This document shows positions 5,255 to 7,577 of a stretch of DNA of 7,577 nt, in pieces. How positions within the stretch are numbered: the first letter of the stretch is position 1; each line of letters opens with the position of its first letter. A model generated the notes under the pieces. It was given only the letters and a program-made list of their open reading frames with translations. It was not told the origin of the DNA and did not search any database. A program made the translations under genes and the position numbers. The DNA is taken from the NCBI GenBank assembly GCA_903885885.1, contig CAISKJ010001463.1, forward strand, positions 1 through 7,577, given 5' to 3'. Origin of the DNA: an uncultured delta proteobacterium. Its GTDB lineage: Bacteria; Myxococcota_A; Polyangia; Polyangiales; Ga0077539.

Positions 5255-6427
5255 TCAGCCCTTTGCGCCAAGCACGGCGAATGCGAGCATCGCCAGCCCA
5301 CCGAGAAACAATAGTGCCGCGAATGCGATGCTGACGTAGCGAGACATGTGGCGCGTGGGAGCCGTCGCTGCCTCGGCCGGTACGGTGGCGGTACCGTCGG
5401 CGCCCAGAACGATCATCACGGTACGCTGACGATTGTCTGCGATCTCGGCGCCCGCAGTGACCGGCGCCTCACCCGACGGCGCTTGCACGGCCCGCGCGTG
5501 GATCACTGCGCGCGCCAACGCATACTGCATCAGAAACTGCGATCCGTGCGGCTCGAGCAAAACATCTTGGAGGGCGTGCTGTACGGCGTCCATCGTAGGA
5601 AACCGATGCTCTGGGTTCCGTCCCATCGCACACAGAATCACCGCCTCCATTGCCGGGGAGATGGATGGAACGATACGCGACGGGGAGCGGACTCCTTCTG
5701 TCATGATCGCGTTCATCGTAGCCTGCGCGCTCTCCCGCTGAAACGGACTCACACCGGTCAGCAGTTCGTAGAGCGTAACCCCCATTGCATAGATGTCCGT
5801 GCGCGCATCGACGACGCCGTTTCCGACAATCTGCTCGGGCGACATGTAAGCAGGCGTACCCAGCATCGTAACTGGCCCGTTGCCATGAGTGGGCTGATTC
5901 GCGTCAGCCTCTCCCCGAAGCTTCGAGACGCCAAAGTCGACAAGCACGGCGCGCTCTCGTCCCTCGCCGTCGCGTGCCATAAAGATGTTCTCGGGCTTCA
6001 GGTCCCGATGAATAATCCCTCGTTGGTGTGCTCGTTCGAGGGCATTCGCAATCGGGCTGACGATGTGCACTGCTTCGAGCTCGGTCAGACGACCACGTCG
6101 ATACAGCTGCTCTGCGAGGGTCTGGCCATCTAGGTACGCCATGACAATGAAGGGCGTCCCGTCCTCGGCCTCACCAAAGTCGAGAATCTGAACGATACTC
6201 TTGTGACCAACCGATGCCGCCGTACGTGCCTCTCGCAGAAAGCGCTCGACGGCCCCATGATCGCGCACAAACTCGGCGCGCAGCATCTTGATCGCTACAC
6301 GTCGATCCATCTGGACGTGGCGCGCCTCGTACACGGCGCCCATGCCGCCTTCGCCGATGATTCGTACGATCTGGTATTTTCCGGCGACCCGCGTGCCAAC
6401 ACGCTCCGACGGGTGAATCAGATGCAT
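5255..6427 (-). CDS. Hanks-type serine/threonine protein kinase with a C-terminal membrane anchor
   Basis: A eukaryote-like protein kinase that phosphorylates Ser/Thr of partner proteins, predicted to be held at the cytoplasmic face of the inner membrane. The catalytic domain spans about 18-290 and all key motifs are intact: Gly-rich loop 'GEGGMGAVY' (25-33), ATP-anchoring Lys47 in 'VAIK', helix-C Glu66, catalytic loop 'HRDLKPEN' (140-147, Asp142), metal-binding 'DFG' (164-166), activation segment ending 'GTPAYMSPEQ' (190-199) and 'DIYAMGVTLYELLTG' (211-225). It should therefore be active. A linker of about 70 residues leads to one hydrophobic segment (about 364-386), after which only about four residues remain, so there is no external PASTA, TPR or other sensor domain. 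The ATG at 6427 is the first start after an in-frame TAG (6449-6451), and the N-terminus is typical of myxobacterial kinases; its ribosome site is only a weak AGG. It lies 80 bp after purD in the same direction and may be co-transcribed. The substrate is unknown; the sigma factor downstream is a neighbour, not a shown target. Confidence 0.95.
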   Translation of the reverse strand: MHLIHPSERVGTRVAGKYQIVRIIGEGGMGAVYEARHVQMDRRVAIKMLRAEFVRDHGAVERFLREARTAASVGHKSIVQILDFGEAEDGTPFIVMAYLDGQTLAEQLYRRGRLTELEAVHIVSPIANALERAHQRGIIHRDLKPENIFMARDGEGRERAVLVDFGVSKLRGEADANQPTHGNGPVTMLGTPAYMSPEQIVGNGVVDARTDIYAMGVTLYELLTGVSPFQRESAQATMNAIMTEGVRSPSRIVPSISPAMEAVILCAMGRNPEHRFPTMDAVQHALQDVLLEPHGSQFLMQYALARAVIHARAVQAPSGEAPVTAGAEIADNRQRTVMIVLGADGTATVPAEAATAPTRHMSRYVSIAFAALLFLGGLAMLAFAVLGAKG

Positions 6428-6507
6428 GACCTGATGCAGTGTCGCAAGCTATCCCGCGCACCGCAAGGTCTACCTGAGCCTCCTTCGTGATACCCCCCCA
6501 GGCAGGG
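6428..6507 (-). other. 80-bp spacer between purD and the kinase, with an offset AAGGAGG sequence
   Basis: No clear terminator follows the purD stop, so read-through into the kinase is plausible. A near-perfect Shine-Dalgarno sequence, AAGGAGG (minus strand, 6479-6485), lies 51 nt before the kinase ATG, too far to serve it directly. Twelve nt after it is a TTG that opens a five-codon frame ending at TAG (6449-6451), in the kinase reading frame. No longer product can start there in that frame. Confidence 0.4.
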
Positions 6508-7577
6508 TCAGGGTGAGACGGCGGGGGTGAGGGCGCGCCAGCCGATGTCGCCCCGCAATTGCCCCCCCGGCAAGCTGATTGTCGCCGCAGCCTCGTACGC
6601 GATCGCGGCAGCTCGAGCGAGGCTCGGCGCTAACGCGGTCACGAGCAGCACCCGCCCACCGGCGGCAACCCACGCGCCGTCTCGACGTGCGGTGCCGGCA
6701 TGAAACACACGGGCGCCTGGCACCGTTTCAGCCACATCGATGCCCTGAATCACGCCGCCATGTTGTGGCGCGTCGGGATACCCTGGCGCCGCGAGGACCA
6801 CTCCGATCGCGGATTCGTCGCTCATCCGAGCAGCCTCCGCAGGCAGCGCCCCTCGCGCGGCGGCATAGAGCAGAGCCGCCAGGTCACCCTGGAGCCGAGC
6901 GAGCAGCACCGCGGCCTCAGGGTCGCCGAAGCGCACGTTGTATTCGAGAACCTTCGCGGTACCCGTCTCGTCGACCATGAGCCCCACGAAGAGCACCCCG
7001 CGGAACGGACATCCCTCGCTCGCGATCCCGCGCAAGGTCGGCTCTACCACGTCCGCGCAGATTCGCTTCACGAGGCTCGGCGTGCACACCGGGACGGGGC
7101 TGTAGGCGCCCATGCCACCGGTGTTAGGGCCTTCGTCTCCGTCGCGGAGGCGCTTGTGATCCTGCGCGCCGCCCAGCACCACATAGCGCTCCCCGTCAGC
7201 AACGACGTGAAACGAGATTTCCTGCCCGTAGAGCCGCTCCTCGACAACCACTGTTGTGCCGGCGTCGCCGAACGCGTTGCCGCGGAGCATGCGGTCGAGG
7301 GCCTCGAGCGCCTCACTCTCGGTCTCGCAAACGACGACACCCTTGCCCGCCGCGAGCCCGTCGGCCTTGACCACCACGCGGTGGTTGATCGATCGGATGT
7401 ACGCAGCGGCAGCGTCGTAGTCCGAAAAACTCCCATGGGAGGCGGTCGGGATCGCATGGCGGGTCATGAAGTCCTTCGAGAAAGACTTCGACCCCTCGAG
7501 GCGGGCGGCGTGCGCGCGCGGCCCGAAGCAGGCGACGCCAGCGTCGGCAAGGCGGTCGGCGATGCCCATGACCAGCG
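6508..7577 (-). CDS. purD: Phosphoribosylamine-glycine ligase PurD (GAR synthetase), 5' end beyond the window
   Basis: Catalyses ATP-dependent joining of glycine to 5-phosphoribosylamine to give GAR, the second step of de novo purine synthesis, in the cytosol. 355 codons are visible, against about 425 usual for the family, so about 70 N-terminal residues (the Rossmann-like 'GxGGREHAL' domain) lie off the right edge. Counting from the ATG at 7569, which is internal ('LVMGIADRL', matching the family's 'PLVAGIVD'), one sees 'LEGSKSFSKDFM' (24-35), the ATP-grasp strand 'VVVKADGLAAGKGVVV' (65-80), 'QDHKRLRDGDEGPNTGGMGA' (136-155), 'PFRGVLFVGLM' (188-198), the metal/substrate motif 'EYNVRFGDPEAAVLL' (209-223), and the C-terminal domain with 'VFHAGTARRDG' (288-298), 'GGRVLLVTAL' (304-313) and 'RGDIGWRAL' (339-347). 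The C-terminus is complete. The signature Gln usually found after 'RFGDPEx' is Ala here; otherwise it is a standard, probably functional enzyme. It is followed in the same direction by the kinase. Confidence 0.97.
   Translation of the reverse strand, partial: LVMGIADRLADAGVACFGPRAHAARLEGSKSFSKDFMTRHAIPTASHGSFSDYDAAAAYIRSINHRVVVKADGLAAGKGVVVCETESEALEALDRMLRGNAFGDAGTTVVVEERLYGQEISFHVVADGERYVVLGGAQDHKRLRDGDEGPNTGGMGAYSPVPVCTPSLVKRICADVVEPTLRGIASEGCPFRGVLFVGLMVDETGTAKVLEYNVRFGDPEAAVLLARLQGDLAALLYAAARGALPAEAARMSDESAIGVVLAAPGYPDAPQHGGVIQGIDVAETVPGARVFHAGTARRDGAWVAAGGRVLLVTALAPSLARAAAIAYEAAATISLPGGQLRGDIGWRALTPAVSP

Noticed and set aside
5348..6133. Plus-strand open frame (about 261 codons) opposite the kinase
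   Set aside because: Rich in Arg, His and Cys, without domains; the kinase on the other strand has every catalytic motif.
1..7577. A new multi-gene defence, secretion or biosynthetic system
   Set aside because: The genes are unrelated in function and transcribed in mixed directions; only purD-kinase could share a transcript, and nothing links kinase, sigma factor and lipoproteins beyond proximity. No transposase, integrase, CRISPR repeat or tRNA was seen.

Overview
This is a high-GC (roughly two-thirds G+C) window of ordinary bacterial chromosome. The gene set is a LolC/LolE-type permease, a family-5 solute-binding lipoprotein, a long sigma-70 family factor, a Hanks-type Ser/Thr kinase and purD. 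High GC, GTG starts and a eukaryote-like kinase beginning with a 'VGTRVAGKYQIVRIIGEGGMGAVYEA'-type N-terminus fit a myxobacterium-like organism (Myxococcota). That placement is an inference from gene style, not from a marker gene.

Layout from left to right: (1) 1-1549, minus: LolC/LolE-family permease with a GTG start, running off the left edge a few residues before its expected end. (2) 1550-1748: divergent spacer. (3) 1749-3293, plus: a probable lipoprotein of the dipeptide/oligopeptide-binding family (SBP_bac_5), with no permease or ATPase genes next to it. (4) 3315-4697, minus: a group 1/2-like sigma-70 factor, convergent with the binding protein and only 21 bp from it. (5) 4698-5254: 557 bp with no convincing gene but with a direct repeat and several inverted repeats. 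(6) 5255-6427, minus: Ser/Thr protein kinase with a single C-terminal membrane anchor and nothing after it. (7) 6508-7577, minus: purD (phosphoribosylamine-glycine ligase), truncated at its 5' end by the window edge.

purD, the kinase and the sigma factor all point left. purD and the kinase are 80 bp apart and could share a transcript; the sigma gene has a long leader region of its own. No functional pathway obviously links these genes. Lipoprotein export (LolC/E), peptide or oligopeptide sensing or uptake, transcription control, phosphorylation signalling and purine synthesis look like neighbouring chromosomal genes rather than one system.

I found no mobile element, CRISPR array, tRNA or rRNA. 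The most interesting points are protein-level. The sigma factor carries His and Ser at the two positions that read the -10 element in E. coli sigma-70. The permease has an approximately 115-residue Pro/Ala-rich insertion in its periplasmic domain. The kinase is tail-anchored with no sensor domain. I did not find convincing evidence of a novel multi-gene system.
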